The notes: generated from the sequence alone by a model not told the origin. A stretch of DNA of 13,082 bases from Candidatus Nomurabacteria bacterium (GCA_943350065.1 CALQZZ010000007.1:1-13082), one strand, 5' to 3'; counted from the stretch's first letter, positions 6,412 to 12,801 are shown. Numbers and translations: made by a program.

Positions 6412-7788
6412 TTATTTACTTAGTCCAGAACTGAATAAAAATCTAGCGACTTTTCCATTACCGACAAAATCAATTGATGAGAGGAAAATACGAGTGATAG
6501 TGATAGCTGAAAGCATTGATATAATCACACCCATTCCTAGAGTCAAAGCAAATCCCTTAATCAAAGATGTACCAAACCAGAATAATATTAATGCAGTAAT
6601 GATACTTGAAATATTTGAATCACGAATTGAAAACCAAGCATGAGCAAAGCCTTCTTTGACAGCATCAGTCACACTGTGACCTAGGCGAAGTTCTTCTTTG
6701 ACACGTTCGAAAATAAGAACGTTTGCATCCACCGCAATACCAATAGAAATAATAAATCCAGCAATACCGGCAGCAGTCAAAGTAACAGGCATCAATTTAA
6801 ATAATGCTAGCATGATAGAAATATAAATAGAGAGTGAAAGTACTGCGATAATACCAGGTAAACGGTACCAAAGTATTAAGAACAAAGCGATAATAAGGAA
6901 ACCAAACATTCCAGCCTTTACTCCGGCGTGAATAGCACTAGCTCCGAGTGTAGAACCGATTGTTTGGCGAGAAAGTAAAGTAATAGGCACAGGCAAGGCC
7001 CCAGAATTTAAACGTCCAACCAATTGCTTTGCTTCTGTCGGAGTGAAAGAACCAGAGATAACAGCTTGACCATTTGGAATTTCTTCACGAACGACAGGAG
7101 TAGAGACTGGTGCACCATCTAAATAAATAGCTACAATTTTACCAATATTTTCTTTTGTAATTTTTGCAAAGAGAGCTGTACCAGTATCATCGAATTGTAA
7201 TGAAACTTTTGGCTCACGAGTATTTTGATCGAATTCTAAAACAGCTTGTTTTAAATATCTTCCTGTCAATTCGGTAGCGACATATTTACTGTCGAGATTT
7301 ACTTGAGGAAGTACGACTTGTCCATTTACTACCTTAGCTTCTTGTACAGGAACAGCTGCATCTTTTGCTGCTTCTATTTTAAATTCTAGAAGTGGTGTTT
7401 GTCCGATCATTGCTGTCGCTTTTTCGACATCTGTGACACCAGGTAAATCAATGATTAATTTTTGTTCTCCACGAGCCACAATACCACCCTCTTCGACTTG
7501 GACGACAGGTTCTGAAACTCCAAATAGGTTGATACGTCGTTCTATAACATCACGAAGAGAATTCATAGCATCAGCCACATCTCCTGCCTTTAAAGCAGAG
7601 ACATCGGCTTGGTATATCAAATGAGTTCCACCTGAAAGATCTAGACCAAGGTGAAATTGATGATTTTGAATAAAATGACTAGCTTGTCCAAAATTCTTAT
7701 TTGTCTTGTATTCAGATTTGTAAACAAAAAGAGCGACTCCAAAGCCTAAAATCAAGATTATTAACGCTAAAATTCTTTTTTTCCACAT
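6412..7788 (-). CDS. secD: Protein translocase subunit SecD
   Basis: The 458-residue product is the larger partner of SecF. After the first membrane segment (6-23) comes LGLDLSGGTHLIYQ at 47-60, the SecD signature. The extracytoplasmic P1 domain spans about 60-270, including the base-domain stretch MNSLRDVIERRINLFGVSEP at 75-94. Five membrane segments follow from about 290. AGIAGFIISIGIAVDANVLI at 340-359 includes Asp354, equivalent to the essential Asp in RND-like SecD proteins. P1 is shorter than in E. coli SecD, as in many Gram-positive-like and CPR bacteria. Translation begins only about five bases after the predicted transcription start. Confidence 0.96.
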   Translation of the reverse strand: MWKKRILALIILILGFGVALFVYKSEYKTNKNFGQASHFIQNHQFHLGLDLSGGTHLIYQADVSALKAGDVADAMNSLRDVIERRINLFGVSEPVVQVEEGGIVARGEQKLIIDLPGVTDVEKATAMIGQTPLLEFKIEAAKDAAVPVQEAKVVNGQVVLPQVNLDSKYVATELTGRYLKQAVLEFDQNTREPKVSLQFDDTGTALFAKITKENIGKIVAIYLDGAPVSTPVVREEIPNGQAVISGSFTPTEAKQLVGRLNSGALPVPITLLSRQTIGSTLGASAIHAGVKAGMFGFLIIALFLILWYRLPGIIAVLSLSIYISIMLALFKLMPVTLTAAGIAGFIISIGIAVDANVLIFERVKEELRLGHSVTDAVKEGFAHAWFSIRDSNISSIITALILFWFGTSLIKGFALTLGMGVIISMLSAITITRIFLSSIDFVGNGKVARFLFSSGLSK

Positions 7789-7799
7789 ATATAGAGCCT

Positions 7800-7828
7800 A
7801 TTCTATATGGTTTTGAATAAAAATGCAA
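7800..7828 (-). promoter_or_regulatory. Predicted secDF promoter
   Basis: Minus strand has TTGCAT (7823-7828), a 17-base spacer and TAGAAT (7800-7805). The implied start near 7793 gives a leader of about 5 bases to the ATG at 7788. Both hexamers are imperfect. Confidence 0.4.
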
Positions 7829-7840
7829 ATGCAATTAATT

Positions 7841-7884
7841 CAGCACCCACCCCAACCCTCCCCTTGGCTAAGAGGAGGGAGAAT
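7841..7884. repeat. Left terminal repeat of the DUF559 unit
   Basis: CAGCACCC is followed by a near-palindrome, CCCTCCCCTT (7856-7865), loop GGCT, AAGAGGAGGG (7870-7879), with one C-A mismatch. It resembles the right end in inverted orientation. Its inner half encodes the last residues and stop of the DUF559 protein. Confidence 0.75.
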
Positions 7885-8227
7885 TCAATTCACTAGATAT
7901 TTTCTGTAAAACACCTTCAATATTATTATTTATTTCATTATTCCAAAAACGAAGTGTCTTGATTTCATGACCTAAAAGAAAATTATCTCTTTCTTTGTCA
8001 TATTCTTTATTATCTAAATGCTGTGAGCCATCGATTTCAATTGCTAATCTTTTTTCTGGAGAATAAAAATCTAAAATATATGGACCGATTGAGTGTTGAC
8101 GTTTAAATTTGAAACCTAATTGATTTTTTCTTATTCGAGCCCAAAGCAATACTTCTTGCGGAGTTTGGTTTTTTCGTAATTCTGTGCGACGAGGTTTTAA
8201 AATTGGATGATTATGGGTAATAGTCAT
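7868..8227 (-). CDS. DUF559-family endonuclease-like protein
   Basis: This 119-residue protein belongs to the DUF559 group, related to very-short-patch and restriction-type PD-(D/E)xK nucleases. Visible signatures: TPQEVLLWARIR at 22-33, then FKFKRQHSIGPYILDFYSP at 39-57 and KRLAIEIDGSQH at 59-70. Asp53, Glu64 and Asp66 are likely metal-binding residues, and the C-terminal half holds TLRFWNNEI at 91-99. Enzymatic activity and biological role are not established for this family. The last residues NSPSS and the TAG stop are encoded by the flanking repeat. A -10-like TACAAT (8242-8247, minus strand) lies just inside the right repeat, so the gene probably has its own promoter. No Shine-Dalgarno is visible. 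Confidence 0.88.
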   Translation of the reverse strand: MTITHNHPILKPRRTELRKNQTPQEVLLWARIRKNQLGFKFKRQHSIGPYILDFYSPEKRLAIEIDGSQHLDNKEYDKERDNFLLGHEIKTLRFWNNEINNNIEGVLQKISSELNSPSS

Positions 8228-8256
8228 TTTGATTTAAAAGTATTGTATTTTATTTC

Positions 8257-8296
8257 TCCTCCCCTTCGCCAAGGGGAGGATTGAGGAGGGGTGCTG
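8257..8296. repeat. Right terminal repeat of the DUF559 unit
   Basis: A perfect 10-bp stem TCCTCCCCTT/AAGGGGAGGA (8257-8266 with 8271-8280) closes a CGCC loop, followed by the outer arm ending GGGTGCTG. Read from the other strand it matches the left repeat. The hairpin could also end transcription of the Nudix operon, but no T-run follows on the minus strand. Confidence 0.75.
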
Positions 8297-8297
8297 G

Positions 8298-8723
8298 TTA
8301 TTTTGTGATTATATGTTTAAAAAATTTTTCTTCATTTTTAATGATATCAACAATTTGTTTTGGTTTAATATCATAGTTATTAATATCCTCTATTGAGACT
8401 TCAATAAATGAAGGTGGAATAATACCTGTAAATATTTCTTCTACTTCATATACAAAACAAATTTCTTGTACTTTTCCAGCTGGAGAAATGTAAAAGTTTT
8501 CTATTACAGAACGCAATGTTAAATCTTTTACATTCATTTCTATTTCTTCCATAACTTCTCGAGTTATAGCTTCTTGGGATGTTTCTCCTACTTTAATTCT
8601 ACCTCCAACTACATATATATAACCATCTGGACTTTTTTCAAACAAATAACCATTAGGTGTCTTTACAAGTCCTGCAACTCTAATATTAAGTATTGTGTCT
8701 TCAATTTTTATAGTTAGATCCAT
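8298..8723 (-). CDS. Nudix hydrolase
   Basis: The 141-residue protein contains the Nudix box: Gly41, five residues, Glu47, seven residues, then REVMEE at 55-60. This loop-helix-loop binds the metal and hydrolyses nucleoside diphosphates linked to another moiety. The usual small residue near the box end (EExG) is Glu62 here (EEIEM), a deviation that may matter little. Substrate cannot be read from the sequence: candidates are mutagenic nucleotides, nucleotide sugars or NADH-like molecules. It begins one base after the PAP2 stop (TAATATG). It is the last gene of the operon that starts at 12026, and its stop lies one base from the DUF559 unit. Confidence 0.9.
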   Translation of the reverse strand: MDLTIKIEDTILNIRVAGLVKTPNGYLFEKSPDGYIYVVGGRIKVGETSQEAITREVMEEIEMNVKDLTLRSVIENFYISPAGKVQEICFVYEVEEIFTGIIPPSFIEVSIEDINNYDIKPKQIVDIIKNEEKFFKHIITK

Positions 8724-8724
8724 A

Positions 8725-9282
8725 TTAATTCTTATTAAGATTTAATTTAATAATCTTATTCATACCTATAGCAATCAAACTCCCCAATACAAATCCCCCA
8801 AGAATATCTATAGGGAAATGCACACCAGCCATAATACGAGCAATGCCAATGATTAAAGCAAAAAACATAAATACATATCCTACTTTTTTATGACAAAGAA
8901 AAATTGAGACAGCGAGTGTAGAATAAAAAGTTGCATGTCTAGATGGAAAAGCAAAACCTGATTCTGAAATTAATGAGTGAACATTTGTAAAAGCATCAAA
9001 TGGTCTCGGTGTATGAAATAAAATTTTTAAAAGACTAGCTAGACACCAAGCAAAAATTCCAGAAAAAAATACGAGACCAATCTCCTTCCATTTTCTTAAG
9101 TAACTTTTTAATTCACCAAAAATATCTTTTTTAGGCCAAGCATCGTGATGAAAAATCAAAAATAAACCAGCCAATAAAATAACCATATAAGGCAAAGTTT
9201 GCGCGCAGAAAATAATCACCTTATCTAAGGTATTTGATTGATGAGCGAAATTATAAAAAAAGTAAAAAATTATATTATTCAT
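8725..9282 (-). CDS. PAP2-family membrane phosphatase (possible undecaprenyl-diphosphate phosphatase)
   Basis: The 185-residue integral membrane protein carries all three PAP2 motifs: KILFHTPRP at 86-94, PSRH at 114-... with residues Ser114-Arg115-His116, and RIMAGVHFPID at 149-159 with the catalytic His155 and Asp159. About five hydrophobic segments are visible (about 24-44, 67-86, 118-131, 136-149, 160-175). Such enzymes remove phosphate from lipid phosphates. BcrC-like members recycle undecaprenyl pyrophosphate for wall synthesis, which would fit co-expression with rodA, but a general lipid phosphatase is equally possible. Its first 8 bases overlap the end of folD, suggesting coupled translation. 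Confidence 0.92.
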   Translation of the reverse strand: MNNIIFYFFYNFAHQSNTLDKVIIFCAQTLPYMVILLAGLFLIFHHDAWPKKDIFGELKSYLRKWKEIGLVFFSGIFAWCLASLLKILFHTPRPFDAFTNVHSLISESGFAFPSRHATFYSTLAVSIFLCHKKVGYVFMFFALIIGIARIMAGVHFPIDILGGFVLGSLIAIGMNKIIKLNLNKN

Positions 9283-10105
9283 TTTGCTTTGCTACCTCTA
9301 ACACATTATTTAATAAACAAGCGACAGTCACCGGTCCGACACCTCCAGGCACAGGAGAAATAAAACCAGATATATCTTTGACTGATTCAAAATCCACATC
9401 CCCTACGACTCCACCATTTTCTTCTGTCGTACCAGCATCGATAATTATAACACCTTGTTTTATCATACTACTATTTAGATATTTTCCATTTCCCATACCA
9501 GAAATTATAATATCTGCATTTTTTAATATTTCTTCTTTATTTATACTTTGACTAGTTAAAACTTCAGGATGAATATTTCTAAAATTTAATAATGCTGTAA
9601 CTGGACGACCGACGAGCTCGCCTTGTCCCAAAACAACAATCTTTTTATTACTCAAATCTAAATTCAAAGAATCTAAAATAGTCATACAGGCCAAAGCTGC
9701 TGGTGAAGCTAAATTTGTCTCACCTTTATAAAATTTTTCTTTAGTTTCCTCCCCCAAACAATCGACGTCGAGATTTGGATCAATATAATTTAAAATTTGT
9801 TTTACATCAAGATGTTTTGGTAATGGCAACTGAACAATAATTCCACAAATATTTTCTAAATGATTTAATTTTTCTATTTCTTGTATCAAATCTTCTGTCG
9901 AAATATTTTCTGGAAAAATAGCATTATGAAATTTAATACCGACAGACTCAGCTGTTTTGTTTTTCATTCGGACATACTGCATTGAGACAGGATCTTCTCC
10001 TACCAAGACATCACAAAAAACTGGAGTAAAATCTAAAAGACTAACTTCTTTTTTTATGTTAGTTAAAATTTTATCTCGAATTGTACGACCATTTATAATT
10101 TCCAT
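9275..10105 (-). CDS. folD: Methylenetetrahydrofolate dehydrogenase/cyclohydrolase FolD
   Basis: This 276-residue cytosolic enzyme interconverts 5,10-methylene-THF, methenyl-THF and 10-formyl-THF, using NAD(P). The N-terminal catalytic domain has VGEDPVSMQYVRMKNKTAE at 35-53 with the Tyr44...Lys48 pair, then GIIVQLPLPKHLD at 88-100. The dinucleotide-binding part has VVLGQGELVGRP at 157-168. The C-terminal hallmark PVPGGVGPVTVACLLNN spans 251-267. Length is close to the family norm. Two usual motifs vary: DVDG is DVDC at 113-116, and the PCTP-like segment is SPAALA at 134-139. It starts three bases after the rodA stop. FolD in a wall-synthesis operon is probably genomic compaction rather than a pathway link. 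Confidence 0.95.
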   Translation of the reverse strand: MEIINGRTIRDKILTNIKKEVSLLDFTPVFCDVLVGEDPVSMQYVRMKNKTAESVGIKFHNAIFPENISTEDLIQEIEKLNHLENICGIIVQLPLPKHLDVKQILNYIDPNLDVDCLGEETKEKFYKGETNLASPAALACMTILDSLNLDLSNKKIVVLGQGELVGRPVTALLNFRNIHPEVLTSQSINKEEILKNADIIISGMGNGKYLNSSMIKQGVIIIDAGTTEENGGVVGDVDFESVKDISGFISPVPGGVGPVTVACLLNNVLEVAKQNE

Positions 10106-10108
10106 AAT

Positions 10109-11242
10109 TTATAGCCCTAAAAATTCATTCTTCATATCATCCCGATGAGCCGGCCTAGAATATCCTCTCATACCCATCAATATTCCTAGTGCTGCAAACT
10201 CTGTCAAAAGATGTGAACCACCATAGCTCATAAATGGTAAAGTGATTCCTGTCACTGGCATAATACCCATATTCATTCCGACATTTATCAGTATATGACT
10301 CATAAAATAAATAGCTACCCCCATACCAAAAAGCATTTCAAAATTTGATTCACCGAGTGATGCATTGTGCAAAATTCTCCAGATCACTAAACCAAAAAGT
10401 AGCATCAATAATAATGAACCGATAAAACCCCATTCTTCAGCAAAAGCAGCAAAAACGAAATCTGTTTGAAACTCTGGTAAAAATTTTAATCTAGATTGTG
10501 TCCCGAAGCCAAGACCCTTACCCAGCACTTGTCCAGACCCGACAGCAATCGTCGACTGCAAAGCATTATATCCAGACCCATGAATATTCGTCATTGGATT
10601 AATAAAGTTTGCAATACGAGCCTTTTGATATGGTGCAAAGACAAAGAGCCAAAGAATTCCTAATACGACGGCCCCACCCAGGAAAACAACTAGTAAATGT
10701 TTTTTTGAAATTCCCGAGACCATTGTCATTCCAAACCAAATAAAAAAGATAATAATAGCCGATCCAAAGTCTGGCTGTAAAAAAACCAAAAGAAATGGTA
10801 CCAAAGCATATAGACCTGAAATAAATATATGTTTAGGGTTTTTTATTTCTACGTGGCGACGAGAATAATATTTAGCTAAAATTAAAATGACCACTAGCTT
10901 CATCATATCCGATGGTTGAAAAGAAAAACCGCCAAGTGAAAACCAACTCTTGGCTCCATGCGACACGTGCCCTAGAACAAATAAAATAAAAAGGAAACTT
11001 AAAAAAAATAAAAATAAATAAACAATGATATCTGTTCGTTTTAAAAATCTAAAATCAATATGAGAAAAAACAAAAAAAATAACCAGAGAGATGGCTAGCC
11101 AGATAAGCTGTTTACCAAAAAAATTTCCCTGACTTTCGGATGGCACAAAAGACTTCATTGTGAAAAGACCTGCTGTGACTATCGGCAAGATAAAGGCTAC
11201 CAAGAGCCAATCTATTCTTTTAATAAAAGGATGGTCTGACAT
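10109..11242 (-). CDS. rodA: RodA-type SEDS peptidoglycan glycosyltransferase
   Basis: The 377-residue polytopic protein belongs to the SEDS family, which polymerises lipid II into glycan strands with a partner class B PBP. About ten membrane segments can be counted. Family marks: SWFSLGGFSFQPSDMMKL at 99-116, LQPDFGSA at 155-162, GKGLGFGTQSRLKFLPEF at 241-258, then QTDFVFAAFAEEWGFIG at 259-275 with Asp261 at the position of the essential SEDS Asp, and PFMSYGGSHLL at 336-346. The GTQSRLKFLPE and QTDF combination favours RodA over FtsW. No partner PBP2 is in the window. It starts one base after the stop of the upstream Cys-motif protein. Confidence 0.94.
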   Translation of the reverse strand: MSDHPFIKRIDWLLVAFILPIVTAGLFTMKSFVPSESQGNFFGKQLIWLAISLVIFFVFSHIDFRFLKRTDIIVYLFLFFLSFLFILFVLGHVSHGAKSWFSLGGFSFQPSDMMKLVVILILAKYYSRRHVEIKNPKHIFISGLYALVPFLLVFLQPDFGSAIIIFFIWFGMTMVSGISKKHLLVVFLGGAVVLGILWLFVFAPYQKARIANFINPMTNIHGSGYNALQSTIAVGSGQVLGKGLGFGTQSRLKFLPEFQTDFVFAAFAEEWGFIGSLLLMLLFGLVIWRILHNASLGESNFEMLFGMGVAIYFMSHILINVGMNMGIMPVTGITLPFMSYGGSHLLTEFAALGILMGMRGYSRPAHRDDMKNEFLGL

Positions 11243-11243
11243 A

Positions 11244-12026
11244 CTAATTGAACTTTACAGAAAAAATATCAAACATTGGTATTATTTCTTTGGCTACTAC
11301 TTTATCAGAAAAAGCTTCTGGCCAAGTAAAAGAAATAGGAATGACAGATTTACCTGGTATTAAATCTAAATAAGTACTACTAGCATTGATCGCATTATGA
11401 TTTTTATCATAAACAATAGCTACTATTTTTACTCCTGGAATTTTAAAGAAAGAATTATTTTTAATGGTCGTAGCTATTATCGGACTAGTGTCTTCATTTG
11501 ATAAATCAATATTACTAAACGACAATTGTAATTCAGTAATATTTGCATCAGCTACTTGGTACCAGACAGGAGCTTCAGTAAAAGAAAAAGTAGTAAAAAC
11601 TGGTACAGAATTACCTACATCTATCGCTGGTTCAAAGATAGCAAAATTCCCTCCGGCTGGGACAAAAGTATCCCCTTCACGAGCACCAATATAAAGATTA
11701 TCTTTATCAGCAAAATGGAATTTATAATGTATTTTATAAATTGCAGAATTTTTATTTTGATTTTGCACATAGGCGACAGCATTGTATCTGCCGGGTACCA
11801 CGCGAAATGAGCGAGCCCAGACTACATTTAGCGGGTTCACTGCGAGAGTACAAGCCTTAGCGCAACTTCCTCCACAGTCTATCCCCGTCTCTACACCATT
11901 TTGTTTATTATCAAAACATGTCGGAGCTTGATTGATATACGGACGTGCAAATAAATAGCCGATAAACATCACAATCCCGATCAATATCAGTAAGTATATA
12001 ATCTGTCTTTTGAGTGCCCAAGTCAT
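11244..12026 (-). CDS. Membrane-anchored extracytoplasmic protein with a Cys motif, function unknown
   Basis: The 260-residue protein has an uncleaved-looking membrane segment at about 8-27 and a large extracytoplasmic domain. Right after the anchor is a short Cys-rich motif: CFDNKQNGVETGIDCGGSC at 37-55, plus Cys59 (ending KAC). Its Asp/Asn/Gly spacing looks like a small calcium- or disulfide-stabilised loop, as in CxDxxxNxxExxxDCGGxC repeats of secreted proteins. The remainder is beta-rich with no motif I can name. It is the first gene of the operon with rodA, and the stop is one base before the rodA ATG. A role at the growing wall is inference from position only. The ATG coincides with the predicted transcription start. 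Confidence 0.8.
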   Translation of the reverse strand: MTWALKRQIIYLLILIGIVMFIGYLFARPYINQAPTCFDNKQNGVETGIDCGGSCAKACTLAVNPLNVVWARSFRVVPGRYNAVAYVQNQNKNSAIYKIHYKFHFADKDNLYIGAREGDTFVPAGGNFAIFEPAIDVGNSVPVFTTFSFTEAPVWYQVADANITELQLSFSNIDLSNEDTSPIIATTIKNNSFFKIPGVKIVAIVYDKNHNAINASSTYLDLIPGKSVIPISFTWPEAFSDKVVAKEIIPMFDIFSVKFN

Positions 12027-12032
12027 TTAAAT

Positions 12033-12041
12033 AGTATAACA
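12033..12041 (-). promoter_or_regulatory. Extended -10 promoter of the five-gene rodA-folD operon
   Basis: Minus strand reads TGT-TATACT, followed by ATTTAA and the ATG. The predicted start (12026) is the A of the ATG itself, so the mRNA would be leaderless. The -35 position is occupied by the neighbouring terminator stem. Confidence 0.6.
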
Positions 12042-12079
12042 TAAAATAAAAATCCCTCAGCTATTTTGCTGAGGGATTT
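12042..12079 (-). terminator. Strong terminator of the orphan transcript at 12080-12568
   Basis: A perfect 12-bp stem (12050-12061 with 12068-12079, AAATCCCTCAGC/GCTGAGGGATTT) closes a 6-base loop. On the minus strand it is followed by TTTTTATTTTA. No gene lies just upstream, so it must end a non-coding or unrecognised transcript. It could in principle act as an attenuator for the operon that begins at 12026. Confidence 0.85.
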
Positions 12080-12568
12080 GTGACTTCTCTGTTTCGAAGA
12101 TTTGTTGCGGGGCTAGTCACCACTATTGCGCCCCATCACCTGTGCTTTTTCATAGGACAATTTTACCGGGTTAATACTATTTTTTCATATTCTTTGAAAA
12201 GAAATTCTTTTCTTTGTTTCTGCCGGGGGCATAAACAGGCAGTAGATGACCGTTTGCGAAATGATCACATTTACTTTCTGTTACCTCTAGTGAAGGGCAA
12301 ACAAATGGAAGGCTTCCAGTTCTGCTTACTTCTTCTTCTTCGAACAAAGATTGAATTTCATTCTTAGGAAGAATCCCCTGAAAACCTTTCGGTAATAATT
12401 CAGGATGATCAACCATCAGATAATTTTTGAAACCATCTGTTAAATCACTCCAAGGAGTGTTTTTGTTTTTGTTTTTGTTTGCAATGATTATCTAGATTTA
12501 ATTGATTTCCACAAATCCTAAAAGGATCTCTGGCAATCAATCAAAACTTTTTTCAAACAACCTTAACT
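12080..12568 (-). ncRNA. Candidate large structured RNA, family unknown
   Basis: A strong promoter and a strong terminator frame about 520 bases with no convincing gene. On the minus strand the RNA can fold, in order, as: a nested stem (12535-12540 with 12502-12507, with inner pairs around a TTTTA loop); a CACTCC/GGAGTG hairpin (12446-12459) next to (AAAAAC)n; CCTGAA/TTCAGG (12377-12404) enclosing ACC-GAAA-GGT, a GNRA tetraloop; GTTTGC/GCAAAC (12252-12302); and two possible H-type pseudoknots near the 3' end. GC is about 40-45 percent in the parts counted, above neighbouring genes. I could not match it to tmRNA, RNase P RNA, SRP RNA or a known riboswitch. One frame (12177 to about 12490) is open but lacks a good start until the ATG at 12416 and encodes nothing recognisable. 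A protein gene with structured ends is the main alternative. Confidence 0.45.
12459..12481. repeat. Short tandem repeat (GTTTTT)n
   Basis: Three full copies and part of a fourth of GTTTTT occur on the plus strand (AAAAAC in the minus RNA). They directly follow the CACTCC/GGAGTG hairpin, which makes the pair also look like a plus-strand terminator. Confidence 0.85.
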
Positions 12569-12574
12569 ATATAA

Positions 12575-12603
12575 AGTATAGCATATATAATATTAAAAGT
12601 CAA
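12575..12603 (-). promoter_or_regulatory. Strong promoter of the orphan structured RNA
   Basis: Minus strand has TTGACT (12598-12603), a 17-base spacer ending in TGC, and TATACT (12575-12580), so it combines a near-consensus -35 with an extended -10. The start is predicted near 12568. Confidence 0.75.
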
Positions 12604-12629
12604 GCATGTTTAGCCTTGTAAAATAAGGG

Positions 12630-12691
12630 TAAAATACAACCAATCTCAGTATTTAAAGTCCCCTGACAAGGGGATTTAGGTTTGTATTTTA
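12630..12691. repeat. Inverted repeat between the two divergent promoters
   Basis: TAAAATACAA (12630-12639) and its reverse complement (12682-12691) flank an inner hairpin AAAGTCCCCT/AGGGGATTT (12655-12677). It could be a two-way terminator or a protein-binding site between the divergent promoters. No strong T-run is seen on either strand. Confidence 0.5.
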
Positions 12692-12692
12692 T

Positions 12693-12720
12693 TTGACACA
12701 AAACAAGAATTTGCTATAAT
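12693..12720 (+). promoter_or_regulatory. Consensus plus-strand promoter
   Basis: TTGACA (12693-12698), a 16-base spacer ending in TGC, and TATAAT (12715-12720): both hexamers are perfect and the -10 is extended. The predicted start is about 12727. It is the best promoter in the window and points at the 3' end of the mazF-like gene. Confidence 0.85.
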
Positions 12721-12726
12721 ATAGGT

Positions 12727-12801
12727 ATTAGGTTCCCTTTGCGGAACTCCGAGATGCCCGCCACGTAAGTGGCGGGCATCGATTGTTTTAACCAATCTTT
12801 T
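12727..12801 (+). ncRNA. Candidate short hairpin RNA convergent with the mazF-like gene
   Basis: Downstream of the consensus promoter the plus-strand RNA would hold a GTTCC/GGAAC hairpin, then a perfect 12-bp stem (12753-12764 with 12769-12780, GATGCCCGCCAC and its complement around GTAA). A weaker GATTG/CAATC hairpin (12781-12797) and TTTTC follow. Size is about 60-75 nt. It contains no reading frame of note and overlaps the 3' end of the toxin gene by about 12 bases in antisense. The exact 3' end is uncertain, and the hairpin may instead be a shared two-way terminator. Confidence 0.4.

Larger units (their letters stand above)
7841..8296. mobile_element. 456-bp inverted-repeat unit carrying a DUF559 endonuclease gene
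   Basis: Both ends begin with CAGCACCC pointing inward (7841-7848, and 8289-8296 on the other strand). They continue as imperfect inverted copies of about 44 bases, each holding its own GC-rich palindrome. The only gene inside is the DUF559 protein. The right end stops one base before the Nudix stop codon. I see no clear target-site duplication. No transposase is present, so movement would need the endonuclease itself or help in trans. The name 'mobile' is inference from the termini. Confidence 0.5.

Noticed and set aside
7831..8307. Target-site duplication around the DUF559 unit
   Set aside because: The bases just outside the two ends (AATT on the left, GTTATT on the right) do not match convincingly.
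12080..12367. Plus-strand open frame of 95 codons, and a possible plus-strand terminator at 12446-12470
   Set aside because: Cys/Leu/Phe-rich translation with no recognisable family and no promoter on that strand. The strong promoter and terminator both point to minus-strand transcription.
12459..12481. CRISPR or microsatellite array
   Set aside because: Only three and a half copies of a 6-base unit and no spacers. No CRISPR array or cas gene is in the window.
12080..12568. tmRNA (ssrA) or RNase P RNA
   Set aside because: Pseudoknots and a GCA-AAC stretch are suggestive, but no tRNA-like acceptor/T-arm domain, no CCA end and none of the conserved RNase P core sequences could be found.
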